A DNA stretch of 64,000 nucleotides from an uncultured Blautia sp. Lineage in GTDB: Bacteria; Bacillota; Clostridia; Lachnospirales; Lachnospiraceae. Shown here piece after piece: positions 8,950-17,982 of this stretch. How positions within the stretch are numbered: position 1 is the first letter of the stretch; the number at the start of each line of letters is the position of its first letter. The position numbers were made by a program, and so were the translations under genes. The stretch is from NCBI GenBank assembly GCA_934371915.1, contig CAKROE010000001.1, forward strand, positions 1 to 64,000, read 5' to 3'. The notes beneath the pieces are model-generated. The model searched no databases. It had not been told where the DNA came from and was given only the letters and a program-made list of their open reading frames with translations.

Positions 8950-11900
8950 ATGAAAAAGATGAAAAAACTTCTGGCACTTTTGATCGTGATATCAATTGTC
9001 AGTACTTCGATGGGAACTGCTGTATTTGCATCATCGGATCTGCCAGCAGAAACACAGTCGGATCAGAAAACAGAGAGTGAAGGTAATCTTCAGAATAATG
9101 CCAACATCGATGTGGAAGGAACAGATTCCGTAGGAGATATACTCGCATTGGCAATCTCAGAAGAAAACGAGAAATCTGAAGAACGGCAGAAGTCAGCGAA
9201 CAGTATTACAGGACTGGATTTCAGCGAAAATAATGCCAGCGTTGAGTATCAGACTGAAGAAGATGCGGAGATCGTTGTTGCAGTATATGATGAACAGTAT
9301 TCCAGAATGCTGGCATCCGGAAATATTGATGCATCAAAAGATGGGACTGTAGCATCTGTCACCATCACCGGTGATATGCCTCAGTACTTTGTTGCCACAG
9401 CATTTCTTCTGGATAAGGAGAGTCATGAAGCACTGTGCGATTCTTTTACTACGGAAATGTATACAAAGGATATCCAGGATCTTAAAAATTCGACAACAGA
9501 CAATTACGACGAGGACAAGGTTGTTCAGCTTGAAGAAGGCAATAAGGACACGAACTTTGCTGTATTCAATGACGAGACAAAAGTTGTAACAGAAGACTCA
9601 GAAAAGAATCAGATTAAAGATAACGGCGACGGTACATACACCATTACAAATGTGGATGATACTCTGTCCGATCTTAAAGCCGGTGATACTATTGCCTGCA
9701 GCTACAGTGACGGAACCTTCCTTTTGATAAAGGTTGGAAGCATCCGGTTAGACGGAACAACGATAATTGTCACCGAAGACACCGATGCCGGCCTTATAGA
9801 TTACTTTGATTATGTCAAGATTGAAGCAGACAGTTCTCAGGGAGAAATGGAGATAGATAACAGTCAGCTTGAAGATGGTGTGACACCAACAAGTGATGTT
9901 CAGGAAGCAGGCTATTCATCACATGAAGCAAGCATTTCCAGAAGTGTTTCCTATAATGCCTCAAAAGAATTTGAAAGTGGTGTAAAGCTCACAGGAAATT
10001 TTACATATGGATTTATGTTTACGGTTGATGTTTATGTTACTTCACAATATCAGTATTTATCGATAAAGAATGAAGTGAATGCCGGGATTTCTGTAGATAT
10101 ATCTGGAAAGCTGGCTCAAAAAGAAATACCACTTGGACGAATTGAAGTGCAGCCTGTTCCGTGCATAAATGTAGGTTTTACACCGTCTTTTGTTGTTGAA
10201 GCCTCCGCGAAGATAGAGTGGAGTGGAGAAATAAGTGCATGTATCGGAGGCGCGTATGATGGCAACACAGGATTCAAAAATCTTTCTACGTGGCCATCAT
10301 GTGACAGCAGTCTTAAAATGGAAGGCAAACTCTTTATAGGTATAAAAGCAACACCATATGTGTCATTCATAAGTGATAAATTGGCCAAAGCCAGCTTATC
10401 TTTCGCTGGAGGAACGGAAATTACTGCAACGAATAATATATATGGTGCAGCTGATAGTAAATTACATGAATGTACGTTGTGTCTCGATGGAAAAGTATAT
10501 GCAAAGTTGTCGCTGGAACTTGAGGCTGATTTTTTGAAGGATAAAGTAAAGAAAACCAAATCTTATAATCTGGCTAAAATCAAAATTTCTGATTTTTATT
10601 ATTCGACAGACCATGACGAATTCGGCTGGACAACCTGTCCGCATATCAGCTACCCGGTCAAAGTCAGTGCAAAAGATAAAGATGGCAACACTATCACAGG
10701 TACTACCACAATAACTGTTACAGGTAAGGAAAGCGGTAAAGCAGTAAAAATAAAAGATAAAACATCAAAAAGCTTTGACTCTGTCACTTTAACCGATTCA
10801 GAAGAAAAGACAGTCTACCTGCCAAATGGGGCATATGTGGTACATGCAGTGAACGGAGACCTTGGTGGAGAATCAAATATTACTGTAGATGGTAGAGAAA
10901 CGTATGTGATTGTTAAATTTGGTAAAGGAGCAGGGACGGTAGATGATACAAAGAAACCATCAACGGGCACGGATACTGATATTGATACTCCATCAGCAGA
11001 TACAGAAGACACTTCACCAGATATAGCATCAGGTGTAGTTAATGCTGGTGTCACGTGGCGATTGACGGAAAAAGGAACTCTGTATATAGATGGAGAGCAA
11101 GGGTGGGGGATGAATGAACCTTACAATGTTAGTAATATCTCGTGGTATAGAGTGAGGAACAAAATTAGAAAAGTAATTATTAAAAAAGGAATAATTGCCA
11201 TAGGACGGAATGCGTTTAATGGATGTTATGCTTTAAACAGTATAGAGATACCGAACAGTGTAACAAGCATAGGAAGTTGGGCGTTTAGTGGATGTTACAG
11301 TTTAAGTAGCATAGAGATTCCGAGCAGTATAACGAGTATAGATAGCGAAGCATTTAGTGGATGTAGTAGCTTAAGCAGTATAAAGTTATCAGAAGGACTG
11401 GAAACAATAGGTGGACAGGCGTTTAGTGGATGCTACAGTTTAAGTAGTATAGAAATTCCGAACAGTGTAACAAACATAGGAAGTTGGGCGTTTAGTGGAT
11501 GCAGTAGCTTAAGTAGTATAAAGTTATCAAAAGGACTGAAAAGAATATCTAGTGAGGTGTTTAAGGAATGTAGTAGTTTAAACAGTATAGAGATTCCGAG
11601 CAGTGTAACATGTATAGAAAGTTGGGCGTTTATTAGATGTAGTAACTTAAATAGTATAAAGTTATCAGAAGGATTGGAAACAATAGCTAGTAATGCGTTT
11701 AGTGGATGTAGTAGCTTAAGTAGTATAAAATTACCAAAAGGACTGAAAAGAATAGATAATGAGGTATTTAAGGGTTGTAGTGGATTAAGAGATATTTATT
11801 TCAAAGGTAATAAACCGAATAAGCTTGATGCAAATTTCCTTAGTAATCTTTCCAATACTATTGTCTGTTACCCACAGAACGACACCACCTGGTCTGGTAT

Positions 11901-13284
11901 TGAATCAGAATCATATGGTGGCACTAACATCACATGGCTGGCCTATGAACCTTCAACTTTGGGTAGTGGTTTCAATAATGTCGAGGCAGTAGAAAATATT
12001 GAAAACATAGAAGTTTCATCCAATGAAAATGAAGACATTATTTCATTTGACCCCCAGTCCGTTGATTCGGATTTTTCAGACGATGCGTCTGATTCTGAAT
12101 CAGAGATTTCCGAAGCTGATGTCACCATTGAATCCGAGGATGATTCCGATTCATTTACCGAGACACCACCTGCATCAAATGATGATACAGTATTTGCCGA
12201 CGAGACAGCAGAAGATGATTTTAACTCAGACGACATTGTAGTGAATGAATTAACACCATCCGTATCGAATGTACAGGTAAATGAGACTTCTGGTTCTTCG
12301 CAGATGTTCTCAAATCTTGTTCCATTTGGCAGATATCTTTTCGTGATGGTCAAGGATGAGAATGCTGAGGATTTCCTGGCGGCATCGAATCTTCTTTATA
12401 TCAGTCAGAAGAATGCGGATGAAAAAGGAATGGTATCATTCAGTTACGTTCTGAGAGAAAACTGTGAATCTCCGGTTGCCAGGGTATTTGGGGCACAGTT
12501 AAAGGATATCTCAGGAGCAGAGGTTACTTTGTCAGAAACAGCATATATTTATGATGGTACAGCCAGAACACCTGCTGTGACGGTTAAGATGGATAGCGAT
12601 ATTCTTAAGAATGATGCAGATTATACCGTTGAATATGCCAATAACGTAAATCCGGGAACGGCAACCGTAACAGTCATCGGTAAAGGAAGTTACACCGGCA
12701 GCGTAAGCGTATCATTTACGATTAAACCGCAGTCTGCAAAATCAGATAATATAATTAAAGCGGCTGATATAACGAAGAATGTATCGAAGAAAGCACAGAC
12801 TGTGAATATTAAGGCATCAACACTTGGAGGAGCAAAGCTTACATACTCTTCCGGCAATAAATATGTCAAGGTAAATGCCAGCGGTAAAATCACAATTGCG
12901 AAGAATTTCACAGGTAAAGCGGTTATTACGATCACAGCTGCTGAGACAGCAAAATATAGGCGAACCTCCGCTAAAATCACAGTTACAGTGCGTCCGACCG
13001 GAACAAGCCTTACGAAGCTTACAAATAATGCAAAAGGTAAACTGAAGATCAGATGGAAGAGAAATAAATCTGTGACCGGCTACATGATACAGTATTCAAT
13101 AGATAAAAATTTTAGAAAATCCGTCAAAACAGTAAACATCCGTAAGAATAAGACAACCAGTACTACGTTGGCCAAACTGAAAAAGGGAAAGACATATTAC
13201 GTTCGGATCGCGACTTATAAGAAATCCGGTGGTAAAATCTGTTCATCGTGGAGCAAAGTTAAGAAGATCAGAATAAAAAAATGA
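8950..13284 (+). CDS. Large secreted surface protein with BspA-type leucine-rich repeats
   Basis: 1444 residues. A Lys-rich signal peptide with a hydrophobic core ends near VFA-SS (about residue 27). Residues 30-680 are an unassigned beta-rich region. About residues 745-950 are eight to nine LRR_5/BspA repeats (core S-I-E-I-P-x-S-V-T-x-I-G-x-x-A-F-x-G-C). A Ser/Asp/Glu-rich linker follows (about 1000-1100). Near 1190-1250 is a YDGTARTPAVTV-type domain, then an Ig-like domain, and the last ~90 residues are a fibronectin-III-like domain rich in Lys. There is no LPxTG sorting signal, so attachment is probably by the basic C-terminus. BspA-type repeats usually mediate binding to host or other bacteria. 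GGAGG precedes the ATG. Confidence 0.88.
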   Translation: MKKMKKLLALLIVISIVSTSMGTAVFASSDLPAETQSDQKTESEGNLQNNANIDVEGTDSVGDILALAISEENEKSEERQKSANSITGLDFSENNASVEYQTEEDAEIVVAVYDEQYSRMLASGNIDASKDGTVASVTITGDMPQYFVATAFLLDKESHEALCDSFTTEMYTKDIQDLKNSTTDNYDEDKVVQLEEGNKDTNFAVFNDETKVVTEDSEKNQIKDNGDGTYTITNVDDTLSDLKAGDTIACSYSDGTFLLIKVGSIRLDGTTIIVTEDTDAGLIDYFDYVKIEADSSQGEMEIDNSQLEDGVTPTSDVQEAGYSSHEASISRSVSYNASKEFESGVKLTGNFTYGFMFTVDVYVTSQYQYLSIKNEVNAGISVDISGKLAQKEIPLGRIEVQPVPCINVGFTPSFVVEASAKIEWSGEISACIGGAYDGNTGFKNLSTWPSCDSSLKMEGKLFIGIKATPYVSFISDKLAKASLSFAGGTEITATNNIYGAADSKLHECTLCLDGKVYAKLSLELEADFLKDKVKKTKSYNLAKIKISDFYYSTDHDEFGWTTCPHISYPVKVSAKDKDGNTITGTTTITVTGKESGKAVKIKDKTSKSFDSVTLTDSEEKTVYLPNGAYVVHAVNGDLGGESNITVDGRETYVIVKFGKGAGTVDDTKKPSTGTDTDIDTPSADTEDTSPDIASGVVNAGVTWRLTEKGTLYIDGEQGWGMNEPYNVSNISWYRVRNKIRKVIIKKGIIAIGRNAFNGCYALNSIEIPNSVTSIGSWAFSGCYSLSSIEIPSSITSIDSEAFSGCSSLSSIKLSEGLETIGGQAFSGCYSLSSIEIPNSVTNIGSWAFSGCSSLSSIKLSKGLKRISSEVFKECSSLNSIEIPSSVTCIESWAFIRCSNLNSIKLSEGLETIASNAFSGCSSLSSIKLPKGLKRIDNEVFKGCSGLRDIYFKGNKPNKLDANFLSNLSNTIVCYPQNDTTWSGIESESYGGTNITWLAYEPSTLGSGFNNVEAVENIENIEVSSNENEDIISFDPQSVDSDFSDDASDSESEISEADVTIESEDDSDSFTETPPASNDDTVFADETAEDDFNSDDIVVNELTPSVSNVQVNETSGSSQMFSNLVPFGRYLFVMVKDENAEDFLAASNLLYISQKNADEKGMVSFSYVLRENCESPVARVFGAQLKDISGAEVTLSETAYIYDGTARTPAVTVKMDSDILKNDADYTVEYANNVNPGTATVTVIGKGSYTGSVSVSFTIKPQSAKSDNIIKAADITKNVSKKAQTVNIKASTLGGAKLTYSSGNKYVKVNASGKITIAKNFTGKAVITITAAETAKYRRTSAKITVTVRPTGTSLTKLTNNAKGKLKIRWKRNKSVTGYMIQYSIDKNFRKSVKTVNIRKNKTTSTTLAKLKKGKTYYVRIATYKKSGGKICSSWSKVKKIRIKK
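11173..11790 (+). repeat. LRR-encoding intragenic repeats (69-nt units)
   Basis: Within the surface-protein gene, units of 23 codons alternate between a SIEIPNSVTSIGSWAF-type and a SIKLSEGLETI-type version. Several units are nearly identical at DNA level (phrases such as agtggatgtagtagcttaag recur). The stretch is more AT-rich than the flanking coding DNA. Confidence 0.8.
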
Positions 13285-13300
13285 CGCAGGGGGAATCAAT

Positions 13301-14167
13301 ATGTGGATCTTATTTGCAATAGGATCTTCGTTTTTTGCTGGAATCACCGCGATTCTTGCAAAATGTGGAATTCAGAAAACAGATTCTGATGTGGCGACAG
13401 CAGTCAGAACGATCGTGGTGCTTATTTTTTCATGGCTGATGGTGCTTGTAACGGGGACACTGTCCGGAATAAAGGACATCAGCGTACATACACTTCTATT
13501 TCTTGTTCTGTCCGGGCTGGCGACAGGGGCATCGTGGCTGTGCTATTTCCATGCACTTCAGAAGGGGGATATCAATAAAGTTGTCCCGATTGATAAGTCC
13601 AGTACGATTCTGACGATTTTACTTGCGCTGATTTTTCTTCATGAAGGGTTATCATGGGCAAAGGCCGGATGTGTCTGTCTGATCGGTGTCGGAACGATGA
13701 TGATGATTACACGAAAAGAGGGAAGTAGCGACAATTCAGGGAAAGACGGAAGCTGGCTGATCTATGCGGTACTGTCGGCTGTATTTGCGAGTCTGACAGC
13801 CATCCTCGGAAAAATCGGTATTTCCGGTGTAGATTCCAATCTCGGAACCGCAATACGAACGACGGTTGTGCTGGTAATGGCATGGCTGATGGTTTTTATG
13901 AAAGGCAAACAGCGTGAGGTCAGACAGATCGAGAAAAAGGAGCTTTTGTTTATCGGGCTGTCCGGTATTGCGACAGGGGCATCATGGCTGTGCTACTACC
14001 GGGCTTTGCAGCAGGGACCGGCGAGCGTAGTTGTCCCGATTGACAAGCTGAGTATTCTCGTGACGATTGCATTCTCGTGGATCATATTCCATGAGAAACT
14101 GACACGGAAATCCGCGGTGGGTGTTGTACTTATTACGGTGGGAACCGTATTGATGACAATGGTGTAA
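13301..14167 (+). CDS. EamA/DMT-family transporter
   Basis: 288 residues, about ten membrane helices in two homologous halves. Each half contains the same signature (TAVRTIVVLIFSWLMV / TAIRTTVVLVMAWLMV, and GLATGASWLCYFHALQ / GIATGASWLCYYRALQ), the classic tandem EamA arrangement. Substrates of the family are metabolites or amino acids; none can be assigned. It starts 17 nt after the surface-protein stop and ends 20 nt before the histidine phosphatase. Confidence 0.9.
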   Translation: MWILFAIGSSFFAGITAILAKCGIQKTDSDVATAVRTIVVLIFSWLMVLVTGTLSGIKDISVHTLLFLVLSGLATGASWLCYFHALQKGDINKVVPIDKSSTILTILLALIFLHEGLSWAKAGCVCLIGVGTMMMITRKEGSSDNSGKDGSWLIYAVLSAVFASLTAILGKIGISGVDSNLGTAIRTTVVLVMAWLMVFMKGKQREVRQIEKKELLFIGLSGIATGASWLCYYRALQQGPASVVVPIDKLSILVTIAFSWIIFHEKLTRKSAVGVVLITVGTVLMTMV

Positions 14168-14186
14168 AGATTAGGAGTTAGAGATT

Positions 14187-14729
14187 ATGGGACATTTTTA
14201 TTTTATAAGACATGGACAGACTGTATGGAATGTTGCGAATAAAATCTGTGGAGCAACAGATATCGAACTGACGGAAAAAGGACATCAGCAGGCAATTGAG
14301 ACAGGACAGGAAATTTTGCGACAGGGAATCCACGCAGATGAGATCCTTTATTCTCCGCTGATGCGTGCGGCAGATACAGCAAAACATATTTCGGAGATCA
14401 CAGGTATTCCGGCGCGTGTTGAGCCGAGACTGATCGAGCAGAATTTCGGAAAATATGAATCAACTCCGCGAAACGGAGAAGAGTTCCAGAAGGCAAAACA
14501 GCAGTTTGTGACCAGATATGACGGTGGAGAATCCATGCTTCATCTGGCACAGAGAATTTATAATCTGCTTGATGAGATCCGGGAGGAGTCCGATCATAAA
14601 ACATATATTCTTGTAGCACATAATGGAATTTCCAGAGTCATCCAGTCGTATTTCTATGAGATGACAAACGAAGAGTACGCAGCTTTCGGGGTTAAAAACT
14701 GCGAAGTCAGACGGTTTGATTTTGAATGA
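14187..14729 (+). CDS. Histidine phosphatase family protein (phosphoglycerate-mutase-like)
   Basis: 180 residues. The RHG motif is R8-H9-G10 (FIRHGQTVWN), giving catalytic H9, and the second histidine is in VAHNGISR near the C-terminus. Such proteins remove phosphate from small metabolites (CobC, PhoE or fructose-bisphosphatase-like types); the exact substrate is unclear. GGAG precedes the ATG. Confidence 0.88.
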   Translation: MGHFYFIRHGQTVWNVANKICGATDIELTEKGHQQAIETGQEILRQGIHADEILYSPLMRAADTAKHISEITGIPARVEPRLIEQNFGKYESTPRNGEEFQKAKQQFVTRYDGGESMLHLAQRIYNLLDEIREESDHKTYILVAHNGISRVIQSYFYEMTNEEYAAFGVKNCEVRRFDFE

Positions 14730-14733
14730 TATA

Positions 14734-14762
14734 TTGTAGTGAAGGGTTTGTTATGCTATAAT
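14734..14762 (+). promoter_or_regulatory. Sigma-A promoter for larE-tcdA
   Basis: -35 TTGTAG (14734-14739), 17-bp spacer, -10 TATAAT (14757-14762) with an extended TGC just before it. It lies 38 bp before the larE start. Confidence 0.8.
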
Positions 14763-14799
14763 ACACACTTGAATACTAGGTTAAAAGGAGCGCTTTATA

Positions 14800-15624
14800 G
14801 TGACTATTCATGATAAATATAAAGTACTACAGGAGAATCTCAAAGCACTGGGAAGTGTAGCAGTTGCATTTTCAAGTGGAGTGGATTCTACATTTCTTCT
14901 GAAAGCGGCGCAGGAAGCTCTTGGTGACAAGGTGATCGCGGTTACGGCGAGTTCCTGTTCTTTCCCGAAGAGAGAATTAGAAGAAGCAAAAGCATTCTGT
15001 GAAAAAAACGGAATCCACCAGATCATCGTTGAATCCGAAGAGCTGGATATCGACGGTTTTCGCCAGAATCCGAAGAACCGCTGTTATCTGTGCAAACACG
15101 AACTGTTTGAGAAAATCTGGGAGATTGCAAAAGAGAATGGCATGAACGCTGTAGCCGAAGGCTCCAATATGGATGACAACGGAGATTACCGCCCGGGTCT
15201 GATCGCAGTTAAGGAGCTTGGTGTCAGCAGCCCGCTTCGCCAGGCAGAGCTTTCGAAGGCTGAGATCCGCGAACTGTCAAGGGAAATGGGACTTCCGACC
15301 TGGGATAAACAGTCCTTTGCATGTCTTTCTTCACGGTTTGTATACGGGGAGACGATCAATGAGAAAAAGCTTGGCATGGTTGATAAAGCAGAGCAGCTTC
15401 TTCTTGATATGGGATTTCATCAGGTACGTGTCCGTATCCACGGAAATATCGCAAGAATTGAAGTCCTTCCGGAAGAGATTGCAAGGATCGTTGAAGAAGA
15501 AAACAGGACGAAGATTGCATCAAAACTGAAAGAATATGGGTTTGATTATGTAACACTGGATCTTCTGGGCTACCGTACCGGAAGTATGAACGAAACACTC
15601 GAAGATAAGGAGATCAAGAAATAA
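14800..15624 (+). CDS. larE: ATP-dependent sacrificial sulfur transferase LarE
   Basis: 274 residues, the family length. The N-terminal PP-loop motif is SSGVDST (AFSSGVDSTFLL), which activates a pyridinium carboxylate with ATP. A downstream NRCYLCKHELF segment carries a Cys pair. LarE adds sulfur to make the nickel-pincer nucleotide cofactor used by lactate racemase LarA and relatives. GTG start with AAAGGAG. larA, larB and larC are not in this window, so the enzyme's cofactor route must be completed elsewhere, or this LarE relative serves another thiolation. tcdA follows with no gap. Confidence 0.9.
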   Translation: MTIHDKYKVLQENLKALGSVAVAFSSGVDSTFLLKAAQEALGDKVIAVTASSCSFPKRELEEAKAFCEKNGIHQIIVESEELDIDGFRQNPKNRCYLCKHELFEKIWEIAKENGMNAVAEGSNMDDNGDYRPGLIAVKELGVSSPLRQAELSKAEIRELSREMGLPTWDKQSFACLSSRFVYGETINEKKLGMVDKAEQLLLDMGFHQVRVRIHGNIARIEVLPEEIARIVEEENRTKIASKLKEYGFDYVTLDLLGYRTGSMNETLEDKEIKK

Positions 15625-16383
15625 ATGTTGAATCAGTTTTCCAGAACACAGCTTTTATTTGGCAAAGAGGCGATGAAGAAACTGGCCGGCTCCCGTGTTG
15701 CCGTATTTGGAATCGGCGGAGTTGGCGGTTATACTGTCGAGGCACTTGTGCGAAGCGGAGTCGGAGCGATCGACCTGATCGATGATGACAAAGTATGTCT
15801 GACAAATCTCAACAGACAGATCATTGCGACCAGAAGTACAATTGGCAAATATAAGGTAGATGTTATGAAAGAACGTATTCTGGACATCAACCCGAAGGTT
15901 GAAGTGAACGTTCATAAATGTTTCTACCTGCCGGAGACAAAGGATGAATTTGATTTTTCACAGTATTCCTATGTGGTAGATGCGGTAGATACGGTGACTG
16001 CGAAAATCCAGCTTGTCATGGAAGCAAAAGAAGCCGGAGTTCCGATCATCAGCAGCATGGGTGCGGGAAACAAGCTGGATCCGACAGCTTTTGAAGTGGC
16101 TGACATTTATAAAACATCTGTCTGCCCGCTGGCGAAGGTCATGCGGCGTGAGTTAAAGAAACGCGGAGTGAAGAAGCTTAAGGTGGTTTATTCGAAAGAA
16201 CAGCCGACCAGACCGATTGAAGATATGTCAATAAGCTGTCGTACTAACTGCATCTGCCCTCCGGGAGCTGCACATAAGTGTACGGAGCGTCGTGATATCC
16301 CGGGATCAACAGCATTTGTGCCGTCTGTGGTTGGCCTTATTATTGCAGGAGAAGTGATCAAAGATCTTGCCAAAACTAAATAA
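15625..16383 (+). CDS. tcdA: tRNA threonylcarbamoyladenosine dehydratase TcdA
   Basis: 252 residues of the E1/ThiF/MoeB fold. The nucleotide-binding GIGGVGGYTVEALVRSG loop and DDDKVCLTNLNRQ are present, and the C-terminal CRTNCICPPGAAHKC region matches TcdA (CsdL/YgdL). It cyclises t6A37 to ct6A in tRNAs reading ANN codons, with ATP. The ATG directly abuts the larE stop, so the two are co-transcribed and probably translationally coupled. Confidence 0.9.
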   Translation: MLNQFSRTQLLFGKEAMKKLAGSRVAVFGIGGVGGYTVEALVRSGVGAIDLIDDDKVCLTNLNRQIIATRSTIGKYKVDVMKERILDINPKVEVNVHKCFYLPETKDEFDFSQYSYVVDAVDTVTAKIQLVMEAKEAGVPIISSMGAGNKLDPTAFEVADIYKTSVCPLAKVMRRELKKRGVKKLKVVYSKEQPTRPIEDMSISCRTNCICPPGAAHKCTERRDIPGSTAFVPSVVGLIIAGEVIKDLAKTK

Positions 16384-16397
16384 GTAATCCCTGTTTC

Positions 16398-16465
16398 GGG
16401 CTGTTATCATGCGGTGTATCGAAAGAAATCGCGGATAATGGCCCGCTTTGGACTTGCTTTATATC
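16398..16465 (+). terminator. Possible terminator after tcdA
   Basis: A 12-bp imperfect stem (CGGGC-TG-TTATC pairing with GATAA-TG-GCCCG) with a long loop, followed by a T-rich but interrupted stretch. A TCGTTAAAACGA palindrome lies at 16464-16475. Weak as a terminator. Confidence 0.35.
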
Positions 16466-16508
16466 GTTAAAACGAATTAATGATAAGATAAAAGTATTGT
16501 TTTGACTC

Positions 16509-16535
16509 GTAACTGTGAGGGTACTGAACAGTTAC
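16509..16535. repeat. Inverted repeat GTAACTGT-N11-ACAGTTAC, copy 1
   Basis: Perfect 8-bp arms with an 11-nt loop (GAGGGTACTGA). The same arms and a similar loop occur at 33606-33632. It lies 29 bp before the secreted-protein ATG. Confidence 0.7.
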
Positions 16536-16564
16536 CGTATTTCTATACAAAGGAGAAAGTTCGT

Positions 16565-17935
16565 ATGAGAAGAAATAAAAAGAGCAGAGTTCTTGCAATT
16601 TTGCTTGCCATGTCTATGATTGGAAGTTCTGCAGTTTATGTTCAGGCGGAGGAAGTAAATAATTCGGATAAGGAAATCGAGACATGTGGTGAAGAGCATG
16701 AGATGAAGGAAGTGCAGGTAGTGGAACCTAACTGTACAGAAGCAGGATATGTACTTTGGAAGTGTCAGAACTGTGGTTACGAGGAAAAACGTGACCTCAA
16801 AAAGGCACTTGGTCATGATCTTGAGGTGGTTTCTACAGAAGAAGCCACAGAAGATACTCCGGGAAAAGTTGTTTATAAATGTAAAAGAGAAAAGTGTGAT
16901 TATACGGAAACCAATATCATTTCTGTAAAAGAACCGGGTACAGACGGAAAAGAAGACAACAAGGATAACGACAAAGACAATAACCCGGGAAACAATGAAA
17001 AGCCGGATGGTCCAGCTGATCCGAACGAAAATGATAAGACGGATAACAATGGTGAGACAAAGCCGGATACCGGAAATGAATCCGACGAAGATTCTGATAA
17101 GACAGAGGAACCAGCGGTTGACGAAGAAGAATTCCCGGATGTGGATGTTGATGAAGAATATGCAACTTATGCTTCTTCCACTTCCACAGAAGTTGTAGCA
17201 GAATATGATCCGACAACAGCTTCTCACACGATTAAAGTAGCAAAAGATGCAAAGCATCCGGAGGAAGTCGAGGAGATCGAAGGTAAAACTGTCGCGGACA
17301 ACACTGCCAGAATCAGCAGAGATGAACAGGGAAACATTACGGATCTGGCGATATCTACAGAGATTGAAAAAATCAAAAACGGATTTTCACTTACCAGTGA
17401 AGCGAAAACGTTGAAATCCATTTCCATCATAAATGCGAAAGATCTGTCAAATGACTGGTTTGCTTTAAATGCAGGCAAACCGGCAGGTGAACTTGGAATT
17501 CACATAGAGTATACAAAAGATGAAATAGTTCTGACTCTGACAGAGAACAGGAAGACACTGAATATTGTAAAAGTTACAGAGGATGAGACAACGATTACAA
17601 TGAAGACTTCAACCGGCGGAAGTTTTGTAATCCGAAAAAATATTCAGAAGTTTTCAACAGATCTTGACGGTGCAGTCAGGGGAACAAAGAACCGGATCGT
17701 ACTGAAAGGTACAGAAGGTGCGAAACCATCTGTGGAACTGTCTTATGTGAAAGAGAAGAGAGAGGACGACAAGGCAGTTAAAGAAACATCAGAAAAAGAT
17801 AATGAAACTGAAAATAAAGAAAACGATGAAGACTCTGCAAATGCGGATGAAGAAAGAAATGAAGAACATTACTGGATCAAAGCTTATAACGATGAAGTGG
17901 AAGATCCAATCGTGATCACTGTTTATAAGAAATAA
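16565..17935 (+). CDS. Acidic secreted protein with CxxC module
   Basis: 456 residues. Signal peptide MRRNKKSRVLAILLAMSM… ends near VQAEE. Residues about 35-115 hold a short cysteine module of the CTEAGYVLWKCQNCGYEE kind (C-T-x2-G…C-x2-C-G), repeated in degenerate form (KCKREKCDY), as seen in many Lachnospiraceae surface proteins. Then comes a ~90-residue Asp/Glu/Asn/Pro/Lys linker and a beta-rich C-terminal half with another acidic tail. No LPxTG. ATG at 16565 has AAAGGAG; a TTG-initiated extension to 16502 runs through the inverted repeat and is rejected. Function unknown. Confidence 0.75.
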   Translation: MRRNKKSRVLAILLAMSMIGSSAVYVQAEEVNNSDKEIETCGEEHEMKEVQVVEPNCTEAGYVLWKCQNCGYEEKRDLKKALGHDLEVVSTEEATEDTPGKVVYKCKREKCDYTETNIISVKEPGTDGKEDNKDNDKDNNPGNNEKPDGPADPNENDKTDNNGETKPDTGNESDEDSDKTEEPAVDEEEFPDVDVDEEYATYASSTSTEVVAEYDPTTASHTIKVAKDAKHPEEVEEIEGKTVADNTARISRDEQGNITDLAISTEIEKIKNGFSLTSEAKTLKSISIINAKDLSNDWFALNAGKPAGELGIHIEYTKDEIVLTLTENRKTLNIVKVTEDETTITMKTSTGGSFVIRKNIQKFSTDLDGAVRGTKNRIVLKGTEGAKPSVELSYVKEKREDDKAVKETSEKDNETENKENDEDSANADEERNEEHYWIKAYNDEVEDPIVITVYKK

Positions 17936-17940
17936 AAATT

Positions 17941-17972
17941 AACGGGGCATATCAAAAGCGATATGCCCCGTT
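17941..17972. terminator. Bidirectional terminator between convergent genes
   Basis: Perfect 13-bp stem AACGGGGCATATC / GATATGCCCCGTT with a 6-nt loop. The plus side is followed by a T-rich run and the minus side by TTTTT, so it serves both the secreted-protein gene and pyk. Confidence 0.92.
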
Positions 17973-17982
17973 AGCTTTAATT

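Noticed and set aside
16502-16564. TTG-started N-terminal extension of the acidic secreted protein
   Set aside because: It runs through the inverted repeat, lacks a ribosome site, and would bury the signal peptide; ATG 16565 has AAAGGAG.
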